From Desmodesmus armatus (taxonomy: Eukaryota > Chlorophyta > Chlorophyceae > Sphaeropleales > Scenedesmaceae): DNA of 64,000 nucleotides. The stretch is taken from positions 46,001 through 110,000 of the forward strand of contig VIIQ02000052.1 of the NCBI GenBank assembly GCA_007449985.2. The letters run 5' to 3'. The position numbers and the translations under genes were made by a program. The notes beneath the pieces were generated by a model. It was given only the letters and a program-made list of their open reading frames with translations. It was not told the origin of the DNA and made no database searches. Shown piece after piece: positions 12,013 to 23,600 of the stretch (position 1 is the first letter of the stretch; each line of letters starts with the position of its first letter).

Positions 12013-13490
12013 GCAACGCTGCCGTGGCTGAAGTTGTCCAGCATTGGCAGGAGTCTTTCTTGTGACAGTAGCAAGCAGGTGTCGGGAACAGACATTGAGT
12101 CTAGAGTCCCCATCCCTTGCAATTGGCAAGCCAGGGGTGCACGAGGGCACTGTGTGGTGCTGAAATTGCAGCAGCTGCTTACTTTGGTTAGGTCTGACTC
12201 AGGCCTGACCGAGTGGGTGGTGATGAGGTCTCCACCTGCTGCATGTGCGTACGGCCAAGTGCCATTGAGTGCCAATTTGTTGGATTGTGTGTTTTTCGTG
12301 TGTTCGGGCATGAGGGAGCTTGCCGGCTGCAGGGTACATCAAGCAGTGGCATCAACCATATGTTGGTGACGCCTGCTTGCATTGTGAGATGACATCTGCC
12401 TGACGGTTGCGCAAGCCTCGAGCTCGCTGTTATTCAATGCATCGCATGCATGTTGTATGATGTTGAGTTGGCCTTTGCGTGTTTGCAACGGCTGTGCATG
12501 AGGTCAAGTTGTGGGTCTGATGTTGGAAGCCCTTGTGTGCCTGCGGCTGTCGTTGAAGTTCAAGTTGAAAGTTGGAAGTTGATGAGGTGAGAAGGGCTGA
12601 CGGCTGCAAGTCAAATGCCTGTGTCAAAGGTTATCACCGATGTGCTCACGGCCCAGCCTACCCCTTCTGAGATAGATAGATCCCCCAACCTTCCAACCTA
12701 CCACTACCTCTGAGATAGATTATGACTGAGTCTTGGCAGAGTGGTTGACCCCTTCGCTGCCCTGATCCCCAGGCTCGCACTACTGTAGGTACGCCACAGA
12801 TCATAATGGTGAATACAACAGAGCCAGCACAGCAGGGCATGGCTCACGGTATCATGCTCTGGCAGAGCGTGAAGAGGCTCTCTCACCAATCAAGCAACCA
12901 TGGATTGTCGTGGCTAAGCAAACAAGGGGTGTCACAACATACCAGCCAGGAGTGCACACCGCAGAGCGACACAGATCTCCACCGCAAAACATCACACAAT
13001 GACAGCAGGTTGAAGCTACAACAGGCTGACAACTCAGGGCCTAGCTCCGCCAGCTTTGACCGTATAAAGAGGCTGGAGTCAAATGTGGGGAGGGTGGGGT
13101 AAGTTTTGGGGAGGGAAGGAAGCTGGCAGGGCGTGCTCTACTGCCAGCGACTCCACCACAGTTTTGTAAGGCCCAAGATGCCCATGTCAGTCACTGGCAG
13201 TGCCACATGGCAGTTGATGGCCTGCAACCTCTGGATAAGGTTCAACATGAGCAAGCAATTATGCACTCCCTCCTTGCAATCACCACCAGCCGCGGGCTCG
13301 GTGCAAATCTTGAAGAGGAGGAGACCTGACGAATACCAGGTGTACACAGCACAACGAAGCATCCAATGCAGCCTGTTGGCTCAACGGCTGACTGCTCGCT
13401 AAGACGACAGCGCCGCACTACTGCTGCAGCCTGGGTCGAGCCCAAGTGGGACACTGCCGCAGGGCCTGCTGCGCAGCAGGCTGTGGGTGT
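12013..13490. other. Intergenic region between convergent TauE and MYND genes
   Basis: This stretch contains the two facing 3' UTRs. A word ctctgagatagat occurs twice at about 12667-12720. I see no supported coding exon; the frames present overlap on both strands and show no family similarity. Confidence 0.5.
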
Positions 13491-16400
13491 TCAGACAGCA
13501 GCATCCAACTTGCCCGCTGCCGCAGCTGCTGCAGCAGCTGTGAGTGCCTTGCACACAGGCTTGTGCTGCTTCCATGCGGCGCGCTGGCAGCTTTTGGAGC
13601 AATACTTGGCTGCACGGCAGCTGCTGCACCTGCCGCTGCTGCCTTGCACCAGGCTGACCTCTGAGGGTCCTGAGAAGGACATGCAGGCTGGGTTGTTGCA
13701 GGCGCTAGGGTGCGCAAAGCTGGTCAGCGCCCGCCCCATTGCACGCAGCTGCTCTTGCAGCTGCGACACAGCTGCCTGCCGTGCTGTGGTGCTTCCGTCC
13801 TGGCCACTGTATACGCTGCCGCTGACCGCTGCTGCCTTGCGCAGGCATTCCAGCACACCCTTTGCATCGTAGCCCTGCGCCTCAAGCTGTGTTGCATGGC
13901 TACCGGCCGACAGCCACCCCGTGCTGGCACGCACAACTGCTTGCCGGTAATACTTGAAGGCGGCTGTTGTCAGACACCCTGTAGGTGACACAGCAGCGGT
14001 CAGCTCACCCAGCTGCAGGCAGCAGCGCCCCAGCAGCACCAGCAGCGCCATCATGCCTGAGACATCCGACGGGCTTGCTGTGCTGCTGCTGCCGTTGTCC
14101 TTGGTGCCCTTGGTGCTGCTGTTACCAGCAGCAGAGGCCACCTGACGCGCCATGTCGGACTCAATCACAGCGCAGGTAATCTTGATCACCCTGGCGATCT
14201 CCCTCAGCAAGACGTTGAACGTCTTGGAGTGGTCCGTCCCACAAAAGGGACCACCCCAGTCATACTGGGTCACTTGCAAGACCTTCGTTGGTGTTTTGCT
14301 GCTGACGTGCCGTGCAACCTTCAGCAGAGTGGTCAGGAGGCTGCACAGCTGCTTGACTGGCTTGCTGCCTGGGCTGCACAGCTGCTTGACTGCACAGCTG
14401 CTTGACTGGCTTGCTGCCTGGGCTGCTGTAGGCAATGATGGGGTGGACCAGCGGCCCTACACTGATGTGGGGGTCCTCCTGCAAAGGCGTGACCAGGTTG
14501 AATGAGATGAGGTTGTTTGAGAGATTGTACAGACGGTCTGCATCAAGGTGGGGTGTTGGGGCTGTGCTGCTGCTGCTGCTGCTGCTACTGCTGGTGGTGG
14601 TCCCTGCCGCCTTCATGGCACTGAAGTGCCGCGTCACAGACATCTCCACACGGCACATGAGCTCCAGCAGAGCACACAGCTGCCCTGCGGCAGCAGCAGT
14701 AGCCCCAGCTGAGCTGCCAGCATCTGACACATCTGTGCCCATCAGGGTTGCGGGGAACTGCTCGGTCATCTTCAGGGCCAAGTCGCCGGCAGCGATAACT
14801 GCCATGTCCATGTGCGAAGGCTGCTCAGACACTTTGTCCTTGCTGCTGCCGGTGCTACTGCTGCCGCCAGCAGCCCTGCTGCTGCTGCCGCTACCAGGCC
14901 TGTCGCTGCTGCTGCTGCTGCTGCTGCTAGCAAAGCGTCTGCAACTATGCCCGTCTGTGCCTGCTGGGGACGGTGTTCCCTGGTCTGATCCAGCAGTATC
15001 CTTGCCCTCTGCATCTGCGAGACCCATCTCCCGGCCCCAGTGCCGATACAGGGTTGGCAGCAGCTGGCCCAGCACCTGCAACTGGCCTGCATGGGCGTCT
15101 GCTGGCAGGGGCACGCGGGCTTTGGGCGGGGGCGCAGACAGCATTCCAAAGCCCAGGCTGGAGGCTGGCTGAGCCTTTGGCCGCACCTGGCTTGTCATGT
15201 GCTGGTACAAGCTGGCAGGGCCGTCTCGCAGGACTTTGTTGTAGGTGTCGATCAGAGAGCAGGTTGCCCAGCAGGCCACCACGCAGTTGTGACAGTAGCT
15301 GTTACATGCCATGCTGTTGGGTAGGTCCACCACCCGCTGCAGCAGCACAGCTGGGAGCAGCAGGAGCAGCTGGAGCTGCTGCTGTAGTTCCTGCAGCTCT
15401 GGCAGGGTTTCTGCGGCGCTGCGCAGCAGTACCTCCTGGCTGTCTTCACCCGCACGGATCAAGCCGGTTGCTAAGCTGTCAAGATGGACGCCGATTTGAT
15501 CGCTAGAGAGATTGAGCAGAAAAGCTGCCGAGGACTGCATCAGAGCCCAAAGCGCAGCGCTGCTGCTGATACCCAGCTGCTGCAGGTCCTAGGACCTTAT
15601 GCAGGGGCGCAGCAACCCCTGCTGCTGCCTGCTGCTGTGCCGATGGGCCCCGGCCTTGGTTGGTGCGTGTGCTCATGCCCTGCTGGTTCTGTTGAGCCCT
15701 GACCTGCAGTGTGAGCTGCAGGATCACCATGCACAGGGCCACACACTCCATGTGGTGGCGATCCAGCACTGCAGGGTGTGCTGACCCCGCCTCTGCGTCC
15801 TGATGCCTGTTTGACTGTGCTGTCCTTGCGCTGGTGCTGCTTCTGGAGGTCTGCTCACGAGCTTCTGACTTGGCTGCTGTGCACATGACAGCCAGCCCTG
15901 TCGCGGAGGTTGTCAGCCGCTGCTGGGAGTCTGTTGGCGCGATGAACTGCTTCATGGTGCCGGATGACGCATCACCCCCGCTGTGAGGATGACTCATCGG
16001 CCTGTCCTGCAGGACTGTGCTGATGTACTGCCAGCTGGCCAGCACCAAGTGCTCCGCAGCACGGAGGCAGGCCGTGCCTGAGATGCTGCCTGCAATGAAT
16101 GCTGGTACCAGATGCTGGGAAAGCACTAGCAGCTGCTGTGTGTAGGTTGCTCGCAGTTCTGCCGTCAGCGCAGGCTGTGGACACACGCGCACCACGCGCT
16201 CAAAGCGTGTCCTGTGTGCTGCATCAGCGTTTACTGGCCACACCCCTGAGACTGCGCGCAGCTGGTGGGCAGCATCTGTGAGCAGCGTGGGCAGGTGCTC
16301 CATCAGGCCCGACTGCTGCAGCTGCTGCGCCAGGGCTGGTGAGAGGTTGCTGCTGGTGCGGGTCTGCAGACACTGCATCAACATCATATATGCTGCCTCG

Positions 16401-17065
16401 ACTGCACAAGCTGCCTTGCAGAAGTGTTGCGTAGCTGCCAGCTGGGCGCACTTCTGCCACAGCTTAAGGGGAACCTGCACAGCAGCGCCAGTCGCAACCG
16501 GTGGTTGCAGCAGTGGTGATTGATGGTTGCTGGCGTTATGGTTGCTGGTTGCGGTGCCTTTGGACACAAGTAGCTGCCATCGGATATCAGAATGACAGAC
16601 ATTAGTAATCTGTCCTGACCGACTGAAGGCTCATTGAGTCGGACTCAGCCGGGCTGCAAAATCCTTCGGGGCTGGTCCGCCAGATGCAGAGATCTAAACA
16701 AGCCACCCCAGCTGCTTCCAGGGCAACATGCATGCAGAGCACGACTCTCAGGAGCTTGCTAGTGCCATTGCCAATGCTCGCACCAGGCGCCAGCTGCTAA
16801 CAAGATCAGGTTGCAAAAGGGTGGCAGATCTGAGACCTTGATAAAGGATTAAGTGTGAGCGTACATTGGCTGATGTACTCACCTTCTCCTGCACCATGCG
16901 CTTGGCAACTTGTTGGCTCCAGGCTGAGTCATAGCAGTTCTGAACAGCTGCCCTCGTAGCGTCGTACTGTCGCCTCATCCCTGTTGTAACAGAATCATCT
17001 GGGGCGTGCTCGGACAGAAGCGCTGACAACACGTTGCAGAGGACTTGGCACTTCTGAAGCGCCAT
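13491..17065 (-). CDS. MYND-type zinc-finger protein (frame disrupted by a 49-bp duplication)
   Basis: A large protein with a C-terminal MYND finger, a zinc module for protein-protein contacts. Exons on the minus strand: 17065-16883, 16793-16707, 16609-15704 and 15579-13491, all joined in phase 0. Near the C-terminus is CNNPACMSF..., then [20 protein letters not shown] with QHKPVC, giving the full C-x4-C, CxxC, YCxxxCQ, HxxxC ligand set. The rest is alpha-helical, Leu/Ala-rich, with Ser and poly-Gly/Ser inserts; conserved-looking cysteines occur in [10 protein letters not shown]. Such long MYND proteins are common in volvocine algae, but their function is unknown to me. An in-frame stop lies upstream of the ATG at 17065. 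In exon 4, a 49-bp tandem duplication at about 14338-14425 shifts the frame before the finger. With that insertion discounted, the protein would be about 1071 residues. Confidence 0.75.
14338..14425 (-). repeat. 49-bp tandem duplication inside MYND exon 4
   Basis: A 33-bp unit encoding roughly [11 protein letters not shown], plus a 16-bp part of it, is repeated head to tail. The extra 49 bases are not a multiple of three. Upstream reading continues into a stop near 14260, while the downstream finger is in another frame. Removing 49 bases makes exon 4 exactly 2040 coding bases, which is why I regard the duplication as an insertion into an intact frame. Confidence 0.8.
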
Positions 17066-19371
17066 GCTACCTGCAAGATGGTGTGAGAATGGACCTCACG
17101 AGGCTGTACCAAGCACAGTGCATGGGCACCGGCCCCTGCAGTCGCGTGGGCAAAGGTATATGTGCAGCTGCTGTTGACAGCACCAGGCTCATGCCAGAGT
17201 GATGCCAGGCAGAAGGCCAACAAGGCAAAGACACGTACAATATCCAGATGCCCTTGTACAGACACACCTTGGTATATGGGTGGAGTATGCTGCTGAGCAG
17301 TGCTCACATGAGTCGCGCCGCAGCAGTCGCGAAAGCAGCAGCACGGTGGCTAACGGTTAGCTGACCGATCAGAAGAAAACCAGCGGGTAGTCACTTGATA
17401 GTTGCACCAAATCTTTTTATTCTTCTTTCGAAAAAGGGCCAGAAATTCGTTCCGCGAGCGTTCGTGCATCCGAGGCAAAACCCTACATTGAGTCAACGTT
17501 GACTTGCTGTCGCCGGGTTTGTGCAAGCTGAGGTAATGCAGTGCATTGTGCTTGAATCTTTCATCCTGCTGCGTTCAGGTGCGGCAACCAGCCTACATAA
17601 GCAGATCACCTTGATCAGCTGACTACCCATGTACTGATCAGCTGACTACCCATGAACGTCACTGTGTTTTGACAGCACAGGCATTGATGCAGCGCTCCGC
17701 TGCAAACAGAAAGGCGTCTGAACATTGCTGCATTGCCACAATGATCATGGACACTGCTTTTCGATGTGCAGGGCTGTGCAAGGCACCTGTCACTATCATG
17801 GCAACAACTTTGTATAACACAAAGCCTGTGCAGGGCCTTCACTGCCTCTGGCAACCTCTGGCCAGTGAGACTCTGGCTTCCTTGTGGGTTGCCCAGCTTT
17901 TCAAAAGCTGAGGCTGAGCCAATTACTGTAAGTGTAACTGTTTTAACTCCACCTTTCATACAACCACTGCGATGCATCACTGACGGTCTTTACATTTGTG
18001 TCTTGCATGCGCAACAGCTCCAAATATGCTTACGACTCAGATGCGCATACCGGTTGTGTGATGATCACACAAAACATGCACCCCACAGTTGCTGGCAGGC
18101 TGTAGCTACAGCTGCAAGGCGTTCACTGTGCCTGCATCACAAAATTTTTGGCATCCCTGCGCAAAATGCAGGCTGGAGTGCAACACACACAACTATGCCC
18201 TGAATGCTGCTGCATGACTCCTCACGTCAGACCCACTTCCATCACGTCAACATTCGCAGGATTGACGCAAGCCGCGCAAAACTCTGAACCCCTCTAACCC
18301 CTTCCGAAGGCTTCCGTGAGCTTCCAAATCTGCGGTATAGACGCACACTGGCGACCATGGCGACATTCATCACACCCACTTCAAGTGCGCGGGAGGGGGG
18401 GGGGGGGGCAACACACTCGCATATGCGCACCGACAGGTGTACATTTCCAGCCGCGCAACATTGCTCTGGACTGCTGACCATGCATTCACTGAACACAACA
18501 ACGCACAAGCAACAAAACCTGATGCAGCCACCAACACGTTGGCATGCATTGTTACCCACGCCAAGCTGCACTGCAGGTCACAAGAACAGCATGCAGATAG
18601 ACAGGCAGGCAGCCACAAAACTGCCACAATGTGGCCCACCTCCCCGAGCCCCCAGTACGTCCTTCAAACTTTGGGTGTGTGCTTTCTTCTTCTACACAGC
18701 CACCATGATTTTCACATGTGCCACTCCGGTATATTTGCTCAACAACCAAGTGCGACAGTTACACACGACCCTTTCACACTGATCATCAGTGACTGTGACA
18801 GCTGCTACCCTCACACTAAGCAGACTACTGCTGCCCTCACTTGCAGCCCTCACACTTGCAGACAACAAGACCAGTACCACAGCCAACTGTCCAACAATGC
18901 TGTTGCCAAGAATGAGCCAACACAAAGCAGGCACACCCTGAATGTGCCCTAACAGCGCTGACAAAAAACGCGTCGGCACCCATGTGCATACGTCACAAAG
19001 ACTCTGCATTGGTGCAAACAAACCATGCAGGGTGCACAAAACTGTTGGGGACCTGGCATACGCACCCACACCTCAACACCTGGCACCACTGCCAAGCAAC
19101 ATCCGATGCACCAGGTGCAGCACCACTCAGGCTGCAAGCAGCGTGCGGTCAACATCACTACAGCAGGCTGCAGATGCTGTGCTGCGGACTGGATGTGCAG
19201 CAGGCTGCAGACCACCATGTGCGGTACCAATGAGGCTGTCACAGCAGCTGTGCTCCACTGCTGAACCCGATTCAGCAGCTGTGCTGCACACTACATTCAC
19301 ACTGCTAGCAGCAGCGGGGGGTGGTGCAGCGCATGGTTAGGGATGGGGCGTAGCCAGAAGTGCTTGGCGTT
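17066..19371. other. Intergenic region upstream of the MYND gene
   Basis: About 2.3 kb lies between the MYND start and the 3' end of the next minus-strand gene. It contains a G-run near 18400, a 23-bp tandem duplication at 17612-17657 and many short frames with no recognisable product. An earlier non-coding or coding exon of the MYND gene in 17067-17300 cannot be excluded, because a plausible acceptor (cttgcag) sits just before its ATG. Confidence 0.45.
17612..17657. repeat. 23-bp tandem duplication
   Basis: Two adjacent copies of tgatcagctgactacccatg plus three bases lie upstream of the MYND gene. They differ only in the last three bases. Confidence 0.85.
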
Positions 19372-20217
19372 TTAGGCTTCATTCTTGGCTTCATCATTGT
19401 TGAACATCAGCTCCTGAGCCACCTGCAGGAGGCAAGCACAGGGCGCAAGCGGGAGATGAGTGTCCAGGGCCAATGAGCATGGTTGCACCCACAGAGGGCG
19501 ATTCAATCCGAACAGTCTGAGAAGCGCTGCTGCTGACACTTGCTGTGGCTGGTGCTTGTATCGAAAGCTGCATTCCGCAGCCGTCCTTGCTGCTGTGCAA
19601 CATCCAATGTTGACCGAGTCAGCAGCCCCACATCAGAGAAACAGCAAATGCAATATTTACTGAACATAGAGTCTGCACAACACCAGAGGCCTGGCTGCAT
19701 TCGCCTGCACAGCAACACCGTCAGGCTGCCTGCTGATGCTGTTGTTGTCCTGTCAGCCACTGCCAGGTGCCACCTACCATGCCAAGCACAGTGGCGCAAG
19801 CTGCGATGTTGAGCGCTTCACCGACAGACTGCTGGTGTGCCACCACACAGTAGCCAGTCACCAGAAGCGAACCCACACCAGTGGTGACTGGGTCATACCG
19901 CTGCAAGCATGAAAGCAACAGAAGCAAGTGCAGCAGCAGACAAGTCAGCAGTGCCCAGAGGTCCAACATCAGTAGCTTGCTGCATGTGGTTGCTGTGATA
20001 ACGCCCACCATAGCTGGACTTGACTGACCTGCAAGAAGCGACGGGCACCAGTCTTCAGCCCAGTTACAAGCCCCTTGGGCTGCTGCTGCTCTGCCACGAC
20101 CCGCATTGCGCGCCTCGCAGGTGCTGGGCGGCGAGCTGCTGGTGCGAGAGCAGCGCTGTCCAGGCAGCCAGATCGGCTCAGGCTGCAGGCGCGGCTCATG
20201 CTGGACAGGGCAGACAT
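19372..20217 (-). CDS. Small predicted plastid membrane protein, family not recognised
   Basis: Three exons on the minus strand, 20217-20029, 19900-19778 and 19422-19372, join in phase 0 to give 120 residues. The first about 40 residues (MSALSSMSRACSLSRSGCLD and an Ala/Arg/Pro-rich stretch ending RRAMRVVA) look like an algal chloroplast transit peptide. The mature part has a basic segment (KGLVTGLKTGARRFLQRYDP) and one or two hydrophobic stretches in VTTGVGSLLVTGYCVVAH and ALNIAACATVLGM. It ends in the acidic, Asn-rich tail QELMFNNDEAKNEA. Donors are GTCAGT and GTAGGT; acceptors are TTGCAG and CTGCAG. It lies head to head with the Rieske oxygenase gene, 420 bp apart. A thylakoid or envelope location is inferred; I cannot name the family. 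Confidence 0.7.
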
Positions 20218-20637
20218 GGCTGGCGTTCGAGCAGAGGGAACCGACCGGAGCTGCTGGGCGAGAAGGTCAGGGATGAGCAGGGGAAACGTGCGGAATGGAG
20301 CATGCAAAGGGGAAGTGTTTTGTTTGCAACAAAAACATATATACATGCATTATCATTGGACAACAAATCGCCATCATGATTCACGATTAGTCATAGGCCA
20401 GTCAGGTGCAGACGCTGACGGGGCCCAGCATTGCATATAGCTTGCAGCACAGCCTCTGCCGCCCGTCCCCTGTGATTGTGTTCAATTGAAAAGCGTCTAG
20501 AACCTGCATACTGAGCACCAGCGCGCCTCCTCGTGATCACCCGATTGCTGTGGTTGGCGTTTGGTTTGGCTCTTGCGTGCTCGGTGCTCCATCTTGGTGC
20601 ACATCTACTCTACTGAAGTTGACACACAACCGTCATC
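20218..20637. promoter_or_regulatory. Shared divergent promoter region
   Basis: These 420 bp separate the start codons of two divergently transcribed, probably plastid-targeted genes, so both promoters must lie here. An AT-rich word (catatatacatgcatt) occurs at about 20336-20351. I see no certain TATA box or other element. Confidence 0.55.
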
Positions 20638-23600
20638 ATGCTTTCCTTGACCCCAGCTCGCTGCGCCAAGCCCGTTGCTGCTCGTGCTCGCTTGCCCTTC
20701 CTGCCTGGAAAGGGCAGGCTCGTGCCCCTGACCCTAAAGCAGCGAATGCATGCAAGCAGCAGCGACAAAGCGGACAGCTCAGCTGCTGACGATGCTGTGC
20801 AGCAGGCGTCCAGCACAGGTGCAGCACTCATCGCAGGAAAGCCCCAGCGTTCTGATCAAGGCCTGTACCTGGACCCTCTGGTCCGCTCGCTGCTGCTGGG
20901 AGTGGGTGCAGGCATTGCCTGCGAGGCCGCACACGTCATCTTCAAGGTAGGCCAGCAAAAGGGCGGGAAAGGCAGTATGCTGCTGTTGTATGCGATTGCT
21001 GGCTTGCCAAGCCCATCTGCTGCCCTCCTATTGGCTGCGCCTTGAGCAATTGCCATGTCTGCACCACTGGCGCATGCGCCGCATGGACCACGCGGCGCGT
21101 GGTCCACAGAGCAACATTTATCTTGATGACAGTTGCCTGCGCTCGTGCATGCGCAGCAGCAGGCCCATTTGCGAAATGCATGCAGGGTTGTTCCCCTGCC
21201 TCAACGTGTCCCGACCTCTCGCGCCCTGACCCCTGTCGTCCCATTGGCCTCGCCAAACGCAGGCTGTGTCCATGCTGGGTGCTGGTGCCATCCTGAGCCC
21301 CTTCAGCAGCGACTTCATGCAGCAGTTCAGCCCAGCATTTGTGGCCGACCACGCAGTTGCTATGTGAGTTTCCGTGAGGGTGCCAAACGCTCCGCAGCGC
21401 TGGCGTCACAATCGGCTGTGCACGGGTTGGCTTGAATCCCCCACGGTCTACCGGGTAGACCACGAGTAGACCAAACTTCCGAAACCTAAAAAAGTATCGT
21501 AAACTGAGCAGATTGGGCCAGGATTTGCGGAGTCAACAGATACAGTTACGATCTATGTTTGACCAAAATTTCGCGAGCAGAAACGGCCTATATTATGCAT
21601 ACGATACCGAGTAGACCACGGGTAGACCACGGGTAGACCGCAGTAGACCGGTAGACCGTGGGGGATTCTGCACAGCCGATTGTGACGCGAGTCGCCAGTC
21701 GGACTGCGGCAGTCCATCCTGCAGAGCAAAGCTGCATCAGTGCAACACAGCGACGCAACACAGCGGTGGCCTGCATCATATACTGCACTGCATTGGGCAT
21801 CATGTATCAGGCCATGCAAGCTGGCATTGCTGCTGCATTGTGCTGACAGACTCTGCCAGGGCCTGGGGACTCTTCCAAACACACAGTCGGACTATGTTGG
21901 TGTGCCTCATAGACTGCTTGCATGTGACTTGCATGTCCATAGTATGCTAGCTAAATTCATGTGTGCCTCATAGACTGCTTGCATGTGACTTGCATGTCCA
22001 TAGTATGCTAGCTATATTCATTAATCCCTGTGTCTACACTCCACGAACCAGCATGTCCTGCACTGCCACACTCTTGTTACGTTCTTCCTGCAGTGGCGCG
22101 TGGGTGCTGCTCTACGCGGTGGAAGCTATTGCCATCGCGTCCCTGATGTCCCGCAACGCTGACAAGGCCGACACGGAGCTCAGCACAGCCCTGGCAGCCC
22201 TGCCCAGCCGCAAGATGTTCCCAGCACCCCTCACACCCGTCAAGGACGCCCTCGCCCACACACTGGCGGCAGGCGCCAACACCCTGGCCCCCAGCAGTCG
22301 CACTGCTGCTGCCGTGCTGAGTGCTGCTGCTGCCGGCCTGGCTGAGCAGCAGGCTGAGCAGGCTGCGTCACCCCTGGAGCTGGTCACGGCACCACCAGGT
22401 ACGGAGCTCGATGCGCGATGCGCCGCCCTGTGGAGCACTGCCATGCAATTGCTGCAATTGACAGCATGCATGCATGCCATGCACGGTGCAGACATGCATC
22501 AGGGGTTGCAATAGAGCTGCCACAAAAGTAGAGGTCCTACTATGATGCCGTAGAGGTCGATGCACTGCAAGTAGGATCGGTCCTGGCAAGCCAGCAGCTC
22601 ATGGCCTTTCACATGCTCAGTGGGGTAGTGGTTGGGGACAGCGGTGCAGAACAGCTTAAGATTTCTTGATAAACTGCTTCAATATTGAAGGTCGTGATTG
22701 TGCATGCCTATTCATGCCCTCCCCTCCTCCATGCTCCTCCAGGTCTGTCCCGTGAGCTAGAGAGGACCCTTGAGGACATTGAGAGGGCAGCTGCAGGTGA
22801 CAACAGCGGCACAACCACCGCTGAGCCAGACGTCAAGAGCAAGGGACCCAAGGCAGAGAAGCAGGCCCCTGCAGGTGAGCGGCCTCCCTCGGAGTAGGAT
22901 CTTTTTATTTTGGGGGGGTAGCTCAGTGGTAGAGCATCCGGTTACACTCTGGAAGGTCGTGGGTTCGTCTCCCACCCCCCTCGCCTGGCCGTAGTGGGGC
23001 ACCAGCCCTGTGTGGCGGGGTGGCAGCCCCCACATGGAGCCACTACCAAGTGTGTCGGGCAAGCGCGAAGCTGGTACCGGGGACCCATATGCTCGGGTAG
23101 GAACGCGTGCGCCCACTCCAAACACACTAGTGCCTTCGGCGCCGAGATGTGTGGGGTTGGTGTTCCTATAGGTGATGGCTTCAGAGGAAGCCGACTGCAC
23201 CTGGGACTATTCCTATTCCTTTTATATCAAGGATGTAAGCTAGCTTGTGCAGGTGCTGGGCATCTGTTCATTGTCAGCGGGGGTCACTGTTCTTTCTCCT
23301 GCAAACCTTGTAACTAACAATCTGCGGTGCGGTTGTGCCAGGTGACGTGCTATGTTGGCGTTTAAGAGTGATGGACAAAATATGATGGACAAAGTATGAA
23401 CGGCATTTCCCTGCCACTGCCCCTAATCATCTCCCCTTTCCCTTCCCACGCACCTGTCGGACAGGTCCCATCAAGGGCAAGGAGGTTCTGCGTCCTCGCC
23501 GCCAGCAGCAGCCTCAGGTTGATGAGGAGTCCAAGCGGGGTCTGAGCAAGCGTGACCAGGAGCTGAGGGACCGCAAGGCATACCTGAAGAACTTCTGGTA

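Noticed and set aside
22912..22983. Functional tRNA gene (Cys, anticodon ACA)
   Set aside because: Position 37 is C, the anticodon is not the usual GCA, and a long non-tRNA body follows; a SINE head fits better.
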